From positions 1 through 48,814 of the forward strand of contig NZ_JAELTQ010000022.1 in assembly GCF_016428905.1 (NCBI RefSeq): a DNA stretch of 48,814 bases, written 5' to 3'. The notes below the pieces were generated by a model that was not told the origin of the DNA, searched no databases, and saw nothing but the letters and a program-made list of their open reading frames with translations. Positions 42,242-48,814 of the stretch are shown here, in pieces. Made by a program: the position numbers and the translations under genes. How positions within the stretch are numbered: the first letter of the stretch is position 1; each line of letters begins with the position of its first letter. Source of the stretch: Dyella sp. ASV24 (GTDB lineage Bacteria > Pseudomonadota > Gammaproteobacteria > Xanthomonadales > Rhodanobacteraceae).

Positions 42242-43624
42242 TCAGCACTCGATGACGTTTACCGCCAGACCGCCGCGCGAGGTTTCTTTGTACTTGTCCT
42301 TCATGTCGCGGCCGGTGTCGCGCATGGTGGCGATCACCTTGTCGAGCGACACGCGGTGCTTGCCATCGCTCTTGAGCGCCATGCGGCTGGCGTTGATCGC
42401 CTTCACGGATGCCATGGCGTTGCGCTCGATGCAGGGAATCTGCACCAGGCCGCCGATCGGATCGCAGGTCAGGCCAAGGTTGTGTTCCATGCCGATCTCG
42501 GCGGCGTTTTCCACCTGCAGCACGTTGCCGCCCAACGCAGCGGTGAGGCCGCCGGCTGCCATCGAGCAGGCCACGCCCACTTCACCCTGGCAGCCCACTT
42601 CCGCGCCGGAAATCGAGGCGTTTTCCTTGTAGAGAATGCCGATGGCGCCCGCCGTGAGCATGAAGTCTACGATGCCGTTTTCGTCCGACTTGGGGCAGAA
42701 ACGGTGGTAGTAGTGCAGCACTGCCGGCACGATGCCGGCTGCGCCGTTGGTCGGCGCGGTGACTACGCGACCGCCTGCGGCGTTCTCCTCGTTCACAGCG
42801 AGTGCGTAGAGGTTCACCCAGTCAAGGATGGTCAGCGGATCCTTCAGCGCTGCTTCCGGCTGTGAGCGCAAGTCTTCCGCCATCTGCGGCGCACGGCGCG
42901 TCACCTTGAGGCCGCCGGGCAGCACGCCTGGCGAGCGCAGGCCGCGATTCACGCAATCCTGCATGGCCTTCCAGATGGTGAGCAGGCCGGCGCGTGTTTC
43001 CGCTTCCGGTCGCCACACCTTCTCGTTCTCCATCATCAGCTGCGCGATGGTCAGCTTGTTCTTCTCGCACAGCTCCAGCAGCTGATCACCGGTGGAGAAG
43101 GGGTACGGCTGTTCGGTGGTGTCGGCGACGATGCGGTCTTCGGCCGCCTCGTCGTGGTTGACCACGAAGCCGCCACCCACGGAGTAGTAATCGCGCGTGG
43201 CCAACTCATGACCTTCCGCGTCGTAGGCGGAGAAGCGCATGCCGTTGGTGTGGAACGGCAGCTTCTGGCGCTTGTTGAAGACCAGATCGCGCTTTTCGTC
43301 GAACTCGATCTCGTGCTTGCCCAGCACCCGCAGGCGGTGGGTGGTGCGGATGCGGTTCAATGTTTCAGGGATGTGGTCGGGGTCGACCGTATCCGGATGC
43401 GCGCCTTCAAAGCCCAACAGCACGGCCTTGTCGGTGCCGTGGCCGCGGCCGGTCATGGCCAGCGAGCCGTACAGTTCAGCGCGCACGCGCACCACGCGAT
43501 CGAGCACGCCTTTTTCCTCCAGCCAGCGCTCGGCGAACCGGGCTGCGGCGCGCATGGGGCCGACGGTATGCGAGGAGGACGGACCAATGCCGATCTTGAA
43601 CAGGTCGAAAACGCTGACAGCCAT
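42242..43624 (-). CDS. sdaA: L-serine ammonia-lyase (iron-sulfur L-serine dehydratase)
   Basis: The 460-residue single-chain enzyme has the beta domain first ([22 protein letters not shown]) and the alpha domain after. Cluster ligands are visible: C345 or C353 region ([16 protein letters not shown]), C387 ([11 protein letters not shown]) and C398 ([10 protein letters not shown]). The very last residue is C460, which in the well-studied single-chain enzymes reaches into the active site as a tail-in-mouth ligand of the [4Fe-4S] cluster. It converts L-serine to pyruvate and ammonia. It has no ACT domain. Confidence 0.96.
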   Translation of the reverse strand: MAVSVFDLFKIGIGPSSSHTVGPMRAAARFAERWLEEKGVLDRVVRVRAELYGSLAMTGRGHGTDKAVLLGFEGAHPDTVDPDHIPETLNRIRTTHRLRVLGKHEIEFDEKRDLVFNKRQKLPFHTNGMRFSAYDAEGHELATRDYYSVGGGFVVNHDEAAEDRIVADTTEQPYPFSTGDQLLELCEKNKLTIAQLMMENEKVWRPEAETRAGLLTIWKAMQDCVNRGLRSPGVLPGGLKVTRRAPQMAEDLRSQPEAALKDPLTILDWVNLYALAVNEENAAGGRVVTAPTNGAAGIVPAVLHYYHRFCPKSDENGIVDFMLTAGAIGILYKENASISGAEVGCQGEVGVACSMAAGGLTAALGGNVLQVENAAEIGMEHNLGLTCDPIGGLVQIPCIERNAMASVKAINASRMALKSDGKHRVSLDKVIATMRDTGRDMKDKYKETSRGGLAVNVIEC

Positions 43625-43724
43625 GGAGACACGCGGAGTGGGCGGGGAGAACCGCCTATTCTACGCGCGCTGTCGCAGGTTGGTTGCCGCGGCGCAGCGT
43701 TGCCCTCGGTGCGCCGGCGTATGG

Positions 43725-43813
43725 AGGGATCGGATGAAGGGTGCGGAAGGCCTTACGTATGAGCCCCAAGCCCGGCGTGCGCTCCTGTCCGAAGCATCCC
43801 TTCATCCGTCCCT
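43725..43813. repeat. Long imperfect inverted repeat between sdaA and the TonB-dependent receptor
   Basis: AGGGATCGGATGAAGGGTGC (43725-43744) pairs with 43794-43813 with three differences; the core CGGATGAAGGG (43731-43741) and CCCTTCATCCG (43798-43808) is perfect. The loop is about 49 bases. It lies in a 237-bp gap between two genes read in the same (minus) direction. No T-tract follows. It could be an mRNA 3' structure or a small mobile repeat. Confidence 0.55.
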
Positions 43814-43861
43814 AAGCAGGTCTAAACGCGCGTCATGCCGATATGGCATACACGCCGAGGA

Positions 43862-46030
43862 TCAGAACGAGTACCGCACGTTCAGCATGACATTGCGGGG
43901 CGCCGAGTAAAGGCCCTGCGCCCAGTACAGGCTGGTGATGTATTTGCGGTTGGTGACGTTGTCGATGTTGAACGTCGTGCTCCAGTGCTGATCGAAGTCG
44001 TAGCCCGCCATCAGCCCGAGCACCGCGTAGGAGCCCTGGTTGGTGAAGATCTCGCTGCCATTCAGCGCCACGGCTTGCTGGTCTCGGTAGATACGATCCT
44101 GCCAGCGCAAGGTGCCGCCCACGCGCAGGCCGGGCAGGGCGTCGAAGCGGTACGTGGTGTTGAGGCGGAACAGGCGGCGCGGCACGTAAGTGCGCACGTT
44201 GTGGTCTTGAGGATCGACCAGGCCGAGCTGGGTATAGCCGCCGCTGACCTGCCAGTTGTCGGTGATCTGGCCGCTCACGTCGAACTCGTAGCCCTTCGAA
44301 ATGGCGTTGATGCCGGTGTAGTAATCCTGGTTGGTCGCCATGTTGTGGCCGGCGTAGTCCGCCAGGCCGTCCTGGCGCGAGCGGAACAACGCGAAGGTGG
44401 CATTGAGGCGGCCGTCGTACCACTCGCCCTTTACGCCGACTTCGAGGTTGGCGCCGGTAACGGGGTCGAGCACCTTGTTGTTGATGTCGGTCTGCGTCTG
44501 CGGGTTGAACAGCTTCGCGTAGCTCACATAGGCGGAGTAGTTCTTGGCGAAGTCATACACCAGACCGACGAACGGCGTGCTTTCCGTCTTCTCGTAATTG
44601 CTCGGCACGCCATAGTTCTGGCCGTATTGCTCGATGTGTACGAGGCTGGCGCCAGTGATCAGCGTGACTGGATCGGCCAGGCTCCAGCGTGCGGTGGCGT
44701 AAAGCGACTTGCGCTTGATGTGGAAATCGCCGTGGCCGTACGAGGCGTCGAACGGCGGCTCCGGATAGTCGCCAGTCCACTCGGTAAGTGGCACCAGCGG
44801 CGTGCCGATGCCTTCGCCATAGCTGGACAACTGATGCACGTCGTCCTTCGCCCAGTTCGCACCGAGCACCAACTCGTGCTTGCGGCCGCCGAGTTCGAAC
44901 GGCCCGGTGGCGTAGAGATCGGCGACGTACTGCTTTTCATTGCTGGTGTAGGCCGAGGGGTAGGAGTAAAGACCCTGGCCCGTTTGCGCATCCGGCGTGC
45001 CGTACACGTAGAACAGATTGCTGTTCTCCGCGATGCGGCGGTAGTTGAGCGACCCTTTGATATTCCAGTCGTTGCCCAACTGCTGGGTGAGCTCCACGAA
45101 GGTGCGCGTGTCGGCGATGTTCCAACGCGACCAGTCGGCCGAGGTGCTGGTGTCGCGGCTGTAATCCGTGGCCGCGCCGTCGGTGTTGTAGAGCGGCAGT
45201 GCGCCCCACATACCGCCGTGGGTCTTGTTCTTCTGATAGGTAACGCCCGCGGTAAGCAGGGTGCTGCTCCCCAGGTCCGCTTCGACGATACCGCCGAGCA
45301 CCTGCTTGCGCAGGTTGTAGCGGTCCAGATAGCTATCGGTATCCTGGTCGGCGGCAATAAAGCGGCCGCGCACACTGTGCGAGTCGTTCAGTGGTCCGGA
45401 CAGATCGACGTCCAGACGGCGATTGTCCCAGCTACCTACGGTCAGGCCGACGCTGCCTTCGAAGTCGGCGGTCGGGCGTTTACGCACGAAGTTGATCGTG
45501 GCGGAGGGATTGCCGGTGAACGACAGCAGGCCGTTCGCACCGCGCAGCACTTCGATGCGCTGATACAGCGCCGTGTCGATATCACCTTCCTGTTCGCCAT
45601 TGGCAAAAGGCACGCCCACACCGTCGACCAGGAAGTTGGTGATGTCGAAACCGCGCGCGGTGTAATACGTGCGATCGGTCTCCACGCGCTCCACGTTGAC
45701 GCCTGTGGTGGTGTCTAGCACGGCGTTGATGTTGGTGAGGTTGAAGTCCTTCATCTGCTGGTCGGTGACCACGCTTACCGATTGCGGTGTTTCGCGCAGC
45801 GACAGCGGCAGGCGTGTAGCACCGGACGCCGCTTTGGTGGTGTACGAATCGCCATCGCCCGTCACCGTTGCCGTGGTCTGCACGCCTTCCAGGTTCTTCA
45901 CCTTGGTGGTGTCCGGTGCGCTGGTGGTGTCGTCGGCATGGAGCACGGGGGCGGTCAGCGCCAGTGATAGCGCTAAGGCGAGACTGCGGAGCGGCAAAGG
46001 GCGTCGCGCAGGCGAGGCGATGGACGGCAT
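43862..46030 (-). CDS. TonB-dependent siderophore receptor
   Basis: The 722-residue protein has a signal peptide (about 1-32), a TonB-box-like region (about 47-60), and a plug domain (about 75-190: LRETPQSVSVVTDQQMKDFNLTNIN, TTTGVNVERVET, FLVDGVGV, IEVLRGANGLL). A 22-strand beta-barrel follows, ending in NVRYSF with the terminal Phe needed for assembly. The plug matches the siderophore receptor subfamily (FhuE/FoxA/FpvA-like). It imports an iron-siderophore across the outer membrane using TonB/ExbBD. A Fur box lies upstream at 46111-46133. No siderophore synthesis genes are nearby, so it probably takes up foreign siderophores. Confidence 0.95.
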   Translation of the reverse strand: MPSIASPARRPLPLRSLALALSLALTAPVLHADDTTSAPDTTKVKNLEGVQTTATVTGDGDSYTTKAASGATRLPLSLRETPQSVSVVTDQQMKDFNLTNINAVLDTTTGVNVERVETDRTYYTARGFDITNFLVDGVGVPFANGEQEGDIDTALYQRIEVLRGANGLLSFTGNPSATINFVRKRPTADFEGSVGLTVGSWDNRRLDVDLSGPLNDSHSVRGRFIAADQDTDSYLDRYNLRKQVLGGIVEADLGSSTLLTAGVTYQKNKTHGGMWGALPLYNTDGAATDYSRDTSTSADWSRWNIADTRTFVELTQQLGNDWNIKGSLNYRRIAENSNLFYVYGTPDAQTGQGLYSYPSAYTSNEKQYVADLYATGPFELGGRKHELVLGANWAKDDVHQLSSYGEGIGTPLVPLTEWTGDYPEPPFDASYGHGDFHIKRKSLYATARWSLADPVTLITGASLVHIEQYGQNYGVPSNYEKTESTPFVGLVYDFAKNYSAYVSYAKLFNPQTQTDINNKVLDPVTGANLEVGVKGEWYDGRLNATFALFRSRQDGLADYAGHNMATNQDYYTGINAISKGYEFDVSGQITDNWQVSGGYTQLGLVDPQDHNVRTYVPRRLFRLNTTYRFDALPGLRVGGTLRWQDRIYRDQQAVALNGSEIFTNQGSYAVLGLMAGYDFDQHWSTTFNIDNVTNRKYITSLYWAQGLYSAPRNVMLNVRYSF

Positions 46031-46110
46031 CAGGATGGCCTTGATGTTTTTAGATAGGGGAAAGGCCCGGGCGGTGTGGCGTCGGGCGGGCCCGCGGGGC
46101 CCTTAATTTG

Positions 46111-46133
46111 TAAATGATAGTTATTATCATTTG
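46111..46133 (-). promoter_or_regulatory. Fur box upstream of the siderophore receptor
   Basis: AAATGATA (46112-46119) and TATCATTT (46125-46132) form a perfect 8-bp inverted repeat in an AT-rich island, close to the Fur consensus GATAATGATAATCATTATC. It lies 82 bases upstream of the receptor ATG. Iron-bound Fur would repress the receptor. It may also affect the divergent glutaredoxin-like gene at 46243. Confidence 0.88.
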
Positions 46134-46242
46134 AATTTACCAGCCATCACCTGGACCGAGATGACGCGGGGGGGGATGCGCCAGCGTCAAAAGACGGGCG
46201 GAGTCGCTGAAACCGAAGTCTTCGAGGTATCTTCCGGCGCCT

Positions 46243-46482
46243 ATGCCGATCCGATACGTGCTTTTCCAGCGGGACTACTGCCACCTGTGCGATCAGGCGC
46301 TGGCCGTGATGGCCGAGGCGCGTGCACCGGATTTCGACAGTCAGTGGGTGGACGACGACGAGGCGCTGGAAGCGCGCTATGGCACGCGCGTGCCGGTGTT
46401 GCGCGACAGCCTGGACGGGCGGGAGTTGGACTGGCCGTTCGATGCGAAGGCCGTGCAGATATTCGTGCAAGCCTCTGCGTAG
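46243..46482 (+). CDS. Glutaredoxin-family small thiol protein
   Basis: The 79-residue protein starts MPIRYVLFQRDYCHLCDQA with redox motif C13-H-L-C16 and contains a typical thioredoxin-fold cis-proline TRVPVLRD (about 48-55). This is the DUF836/glutaredoxin-like group of short bacterial proteins. Its role and partner are unknown. It is divergent from the Fur-controlled receptor. Its stop codon (46480-46482) is buried in the hairpin 46472-46511. The nearest Shine-Dalgarno candidate (GAGG, 46224-46227) is rather far, so the start is not certain. Confidence 0.85.
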   Translation: MPIRYVLFQRDYCHLCDQALAVMAEARAPDFDSQWVDDDEALEARYGTRVPVLRDSLDGRELDWPFDAKAVQIFVQASA

Positions 46483-46511
46483 GAGTACGCGAGCGCGCTC
46501 CTACGCAGAGG
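46472..46511. repeat. Long REP-like hairpin at the convergent ends of the glutaredoxin and yceI genes
   Basis: A perfect 14-bp stem (46472-46485 with 46498-46511, arm CCTCTGCGTAGGAG) encloses a 12-nt GC-rich loop. It includes the TAG stop of the plus-strand gene and lies 7 bases from the yceI stop on the minus strand. The minus-strand sequence GTAGGAGCGCGCTCGCG resembles REP sequences of other gammaproteobacteria. No T-tract is present. Confidence 0.7.
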
Positions 46512-46518
46512 TCGCGGA

Positions 46519-47079
46519 TTACTTGGCGGTAAGCACCAAGTGCGCGTTGATCTTCACTTCATTGGCGATCACCGAGGTGTCGGCGTAATCGCCGCCGCCC
46601 ACGCCAAAGTCCAGACGCTTCACCGCGCCGCTGACGTCCAGGGTGGCGCCTGCGCCCTGTGACTTGAACACCACATTGAGGCTCACCGGCTTGGTCACGC
46701 CGCGCAACGTAAGGTTGCCGTCGGCAATCACTTGCGCGCCGTTCTGGCGGAAGCCTGTGGTCACGAAGTGCGCCTTGGGAAACTTGGCTACGTTGAAGAA
46801 ATCCGAGCCCGGCAGGGCGCCGTCACGATCCTTGTCACCGGTTTTCACGCTGGACAGATCCACGTCCACATCGAACTTCGAGCCGGCGACTTTGGCGGGG
46901 TCGTAGCTGATGGCAGCGGTCCACTGACCGAACGTGCCTTCGAACGACTGGCCCTGGAAGCTGCCGGAGAAACCGAGCTTGCTGCCGGCCGGTTGCACGG
47001 CGTAGTCGGCGGCGCTGGCGAGACCCGGCAGGGCGAGGGCAAGCAGCAGGGGCGCAAAGCGAAGTGCGTAGCGGTTCAT
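46519..47079 (-). CDS. YceI-family periplasmic protein (downstream copy)
   Basis: The start ATG 47079 (186 residues) shares its A with the stop of the cytochrome b561 gene (TAATG). A signal peptide (MNRYALRFAPLLLALALPGLASA) is followed by the lipocalin-like YceI barrel: KLGFSGSFQGQSFEGTFGQW, VDVDLSSVKTGDKDRDGAL, DFFNVAKFPKAHFVTTGF, GNLTLRGVTKPVSLNV and GGDYADTSVIANEVKINAHL. YceI proteins bind long-chain isoprenoid or lipid-like molecules in the periplasm, possibly quinone or polyisoprenoid carriers. The operon with cytochrome b561 suggests a redox or stress role. Confidence 0.93.
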   Translation of the reverse strand: MNRYALRFAPLLLALALPGLASAADYAVQPAGSKLGFSGSFQGQSFEGTFGQWTAAISYDPAKVAGSKFDVDVDLSSVKTGDKDRDGALPGSDFFNVAKFPKAHFVTTGFRQNGAQVIADGNLTLRGVTKPVSLNVVFKSQGAGATLDVSGAVKRLDFGVGGGDYADTSVIANEVKINAHLVLTAK

Positions 47080-47651
47080 TAGCGTTCTCCTTGAGAAGTC
47101 TGGCGCAGGCGTGCAAAGGGGAGCATGCGCCGCAGGGTGTTGTCGCGATCGATCAGGTGATGCTTGAGCGCACCGGCGATATGCAGCACGAGCAGCAGCA
47201 CGAGGAACCAGAACAGATATTCGTGCACTTCGTGCCAGAGGTGACTCGTGTCGGGATTGGCGGCGGTGAGCGCCGGCAGGTTGAACTGTTTGAAGAACTG
47301 CAATGGCTTGCCGACGATCGAGTTGAACCACCAACCGCTCAGCGGCAACGCGGCGACCAACGCGTAAAGCGTGATATGCATGGCGTGCGCAGCAAGATGT
47401 TGCCAACGCGGCGCCGGCTCGTCCTTCGGCTGGCGATTGAAGAAGCGCCACAGCACGCGCAGCAGGAACAGCGCCAGCACCGTCAGGCCGATCGACTTGT
47501 GCAGCGCCAGCCAGTTGATCTTCTGCATGGGATTACCGGCCAGATCCATGCATAGGCCAAAGATGCCGTTGCCGATGATCAGCAGCGCAATGGTCCAGTG
47601 GAAAAACTTGGCGACCGAGCCCCATTGGCGGTCGGTATTGCGAAAACTCAT
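47079..47651 (-). CDS. Cytochrome b561-type membrane protein
   Basis: The start ATG 47651 overlaps the stop of the upstream yceI gene in an ATGA quartet, giving 190 residues. It has four membrane helices (about 15-34, 50-66, 88-106, 145-162). Histidines for two b-type hemes lie in FFHWTIALL (H18), ALHKSIGLT (H51), HAMHITLYALV and VLHIAGALKHHL. The family (CybB/YodB-like) moves electrons within the membrane, often quinol oxidation or superoxide:quinone transfer. It sits between two yceI genes, an arrangement known from enteric yceJ-yceI. Confidence 0.93.
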   Translation of the reverse strand: MSFRNTDRQWGSVAKFFHWTIALLIIGNGIFGLCMDLAGNPMQKINWLALHKSIGLTVLALFLLRVLWRFFNRQPKDEPAPRWQHLAAHAMHITLYALVAALPLSGWWFNSIVGKPLQFFKQFNLPALTAANPDTSHLWHEVHEYLFWFLVLLLVLHIAGALKHHLIDRDNTLRRMLPFARLRQTSQGER

Positions 47652-48268
47652 GGCGATTCCTTGTTGCTGCGGTTGGGGTCTTCCTGGATGGCCTCCAGCT
47701 CCAGCCACACGCTTACGCTGTGGCCGACGGAGTTGGGCGTCGCGGTGATGCCGTAGTCATCACGCTGCAGCATCACCGTGCCGGAAAAACCTGCGACGGT
47801 ATGCATGCCATAGATGGTCGTGCCGAGTCGGTTGAAGGTGAAGGGGATATCGATCGCGTGAGTCACTCCGCGCAGGGTGAGGTTGCCGTGCAACAGACCG
47901 TGTGTATCGTCCTTACGTTCCACCGACGTGCTGACGAAGTGCGCATAGCGACTCTTCTCCGCATCGAGATAGGCGGGCTTGAGCACGGCGGCATTCCATG
48001 AGTCGTCGCCCATGTCCAGGCTGGTCAGGTCGATGTCCAGCTCGGTGGCCGACTGGCTCCAGTCGTCCGCGTCGAACCGTAACCAGCCTTTGGCGATATG
48101 CAGGCGCCCGAAAGGTCGCGAAAACCCGTTGTGGTCGATGCTGAAAAGGATCTGGCTGTGCGTAGTGTCGTAGCTGTATGTGACAGGCGCGGCACGCACG
48201 GCGGCCAGTGGCGCCAAAGCGCACGAGAGGGCGAGCAGAAGGCAGCTGAAAAGGCGTGACCGTGGCAT
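47648..48268 (-). CDS. YceI-family periplasmic protein (upstream copy)
   Basis: The start ATG 48268 gives 206 residues with a signal peptide (MPRSRLFSCLLLALSCALAPLAAVRA). YceI features are HSQILFSIDHNGFSRPFGRL, ELDIDLTSLDMGDDSWNAA, SRYAHFVSTSVERKD, GNLTLRGVTHAIDIPFTFNR and DDYGITATPNSVGHSVSVWLELE. The last part is a frequent motif of the family (FGI/YGI..VGD). It is the first gene of a three-gene operon, yceI-cytochrome b561-yceI. The two YceI proteins differ clearly, so they are not a recent duplication. Confidence 0.93.
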   Translation of the reverse strand: MPRSRLFSCLLLALSCALAPLAAVRAAPVTYSYDTTHSQILFSIDHNGFSRPFGRLHIAKGWLRFDADDWSQSATELDIDLTSLDMGDDSWNAAVLKPAYLDAEKSRYAHFVSTSVERKDDTHGLLHGNLTLRGVTHAIDIPFTFNRLGTTIYGMHTVAGFSGTVMLQRDDYGITATPNSVGHSVSVWLELEAIQEDPNRSNKESP

Positions 48269-48434
48269 GCCGGGCAGTCTGGACGATCCTCTGAATCGAT
48301 GCCAGCCGCTGCCCTCGGAACGGATTGTTTCCCCGCGGGCAACGTTTTCATGACCCTTCCGGGCCCTCGGCCGAACGCCATGCTCGTTCCCGCGGGGCGC
48401 GTCTGGCATCATCTGAAGTTCCTGGGGGAAGTGC

Positions 48435-48814
48435 ATGTTGCCGTCCTTGCTGCTTAGCGTCGTCCTGATCATGGGCGCGTCCACGTCAGTGGACGCGGTC
48501 GTGCCTGCGGCTGGGCCGGCGCAGGCCACGGTGCCGGCGACCGCCGAGCCTTCAGACAATGCGGCCCTGGCCACACCCCAGTTCCGGCGGTTCGGTACCG
48601 GGGATGGTTTGCCGAGCAGCAGTGTCTATACCGTCGTGCAGGCGCCAGACGGCACCATGTGGTTTGGTACCAAGAGCGGCATCGCGCGGTACGACGGTGT
48701 GGGCTTCAAAGTGTTCCGCCATGTGGCGGGCGATCCCAAATCGCTGTTCAACAACGGCATCTCGGCGCTGATGTTCGACCACGATGGCCATCTGTGGGCC
48801 GCGGGACTGGAAGC
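48435..48814 (+). CDS. Two-component regulator propeller protein, N-terminal part (partial)
   Basis: The ATG 48435 has GGGGGA five bases upstream; the frame stays open to the end of the window (126 codons). After a signal peptide or membrane anchor (MLPSLLLSVVLIMGASTSVDA) and a low-complexity linker come two propeller blades. FGTGDGLPSSSVYTVVQAPD with GTMWFGTKSGIARYDG and NNGISALMFDHDGHLWAAG are the standard Reg_prop repeat. Such proteins usually continue with a Y_Y_Y domain and a histidine kinase, diguanylate cyclase or regulator. Which output it has lies outside the window. Confidence 0.85.
   Translation, partial: MLPSLLLSVVLIMGASTSVDAVVPAAGPAQATVPATAEPSDNAALATPQFRRFGTGDGLPSSSVYTVVQAPDGTMWFGTKSGIARYDGVGFKVFRHVAGDPKSLFNNGISALMFDHDGHLWAAGLE

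Noticed and set aside
43835-45718. 627-codon open frame antisense to the siderophore receptor
   Set aside because: It is Val/Ala/Arg-rich without motifs and is explained as the complement of receptor codons. The receptor frame has plug and barrel features from end to end.

Overview
The window is high-GC gammaproteobacterial DNA. Gene content and style (MetX/MetB/homoserine dehydrogenase operon behind a SAM-I riboswitch, GTP-type PEPCK, many GGDEF/EAL proteins, TonB-type importers, Hsp33, a lysine/alanine-rich histone-like protein) point to the Xanthomonadales, most likely Rhodanobacteraceae (Dyella/Rhodanobacter/Luteibacter-like). The genus is an inference from gene content, not from a marker gene. 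I count 42 protein genes (two cut by the window edges) and see no rRNA, tRNA, CRISPR array, prophage or complete insertion sequence. It reads as ordinary chromosome.

Layout. 1-9.7 kb: end of a histone-like protein, a TonB-like energy transducer, a secreted serine hydrolase, a GMC-type flavin oxidoreductase, an Npt-like membrane transporter, a CBS-domain protein preceded by a 268-bp nested palindromic element, a GtrB-like glycosyltransferase, the peptidoglycan transglycosylase MtgA and the redox chaperone Hsp33. 9.7-18 kb: a GAF-GAF-GGDEF-EAL protein, an orphan exported beta-rich protein, a sigma factor / anti-sigma / DUF4097 operon and GTP-dependent PEP carboxykinase. 18-22.7 kb: a lipid-catabolism cluster in which a TetR regulator diverges from an alpha/beta hydrolase, FadE acyl-CoA dehydrogenase and a DUF4442 hotdog protein, with matching operator half-sites at both starts. 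22.7-28.8 kb: a tightly coupled signalling operon (CHASE3/HAMP/GAF hybrid kinase with three receivers, CheR, CheB, response-regulator diguanylate cyclase) with no chemoreceptor, CheA or CheW nearby.

28.9-34.0 kb: CPBP membrane protease, release factor RF3, fatty acid desaturase, M24 metallopeptidase-like protein and a DUF1304 membrane protein, all on the minus strand. 34.2-38.7 kb: an exported protein of unknown function, then the methionine/threonine branch operon metX-metB-hom. The metX leader holds three stacked control layers: tandem AGACGTCT-like 8-mers touching a near-consensus promoter, a SAM-I aptamer starting at about +1, and a hairpin that hides the metX Shine-Dalgarno sequence and has a readable competing pairing. 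38.8-48.8 kb: a small AT-richer membrane protein, an APC amino-acid permease, a Sel1-repeat protein, L-serine dehydratase, a Fur-box-controlled TonB-dependent siderophore receptor divergent from a small glutaredoxin-like gene, a yceI-cytochrome b561-yceI operon, and the start of a propeller-type sensor.

The strongest items for follow-up are the metX leader, the nested palindromic element at 6524-6791 with two relatives of its end motif elsewhere, the receptor-less CheR/CheB/c-di-GMP operon, and the sigma/anti-sigma operon whose anti-sigma factor has no cysteine.
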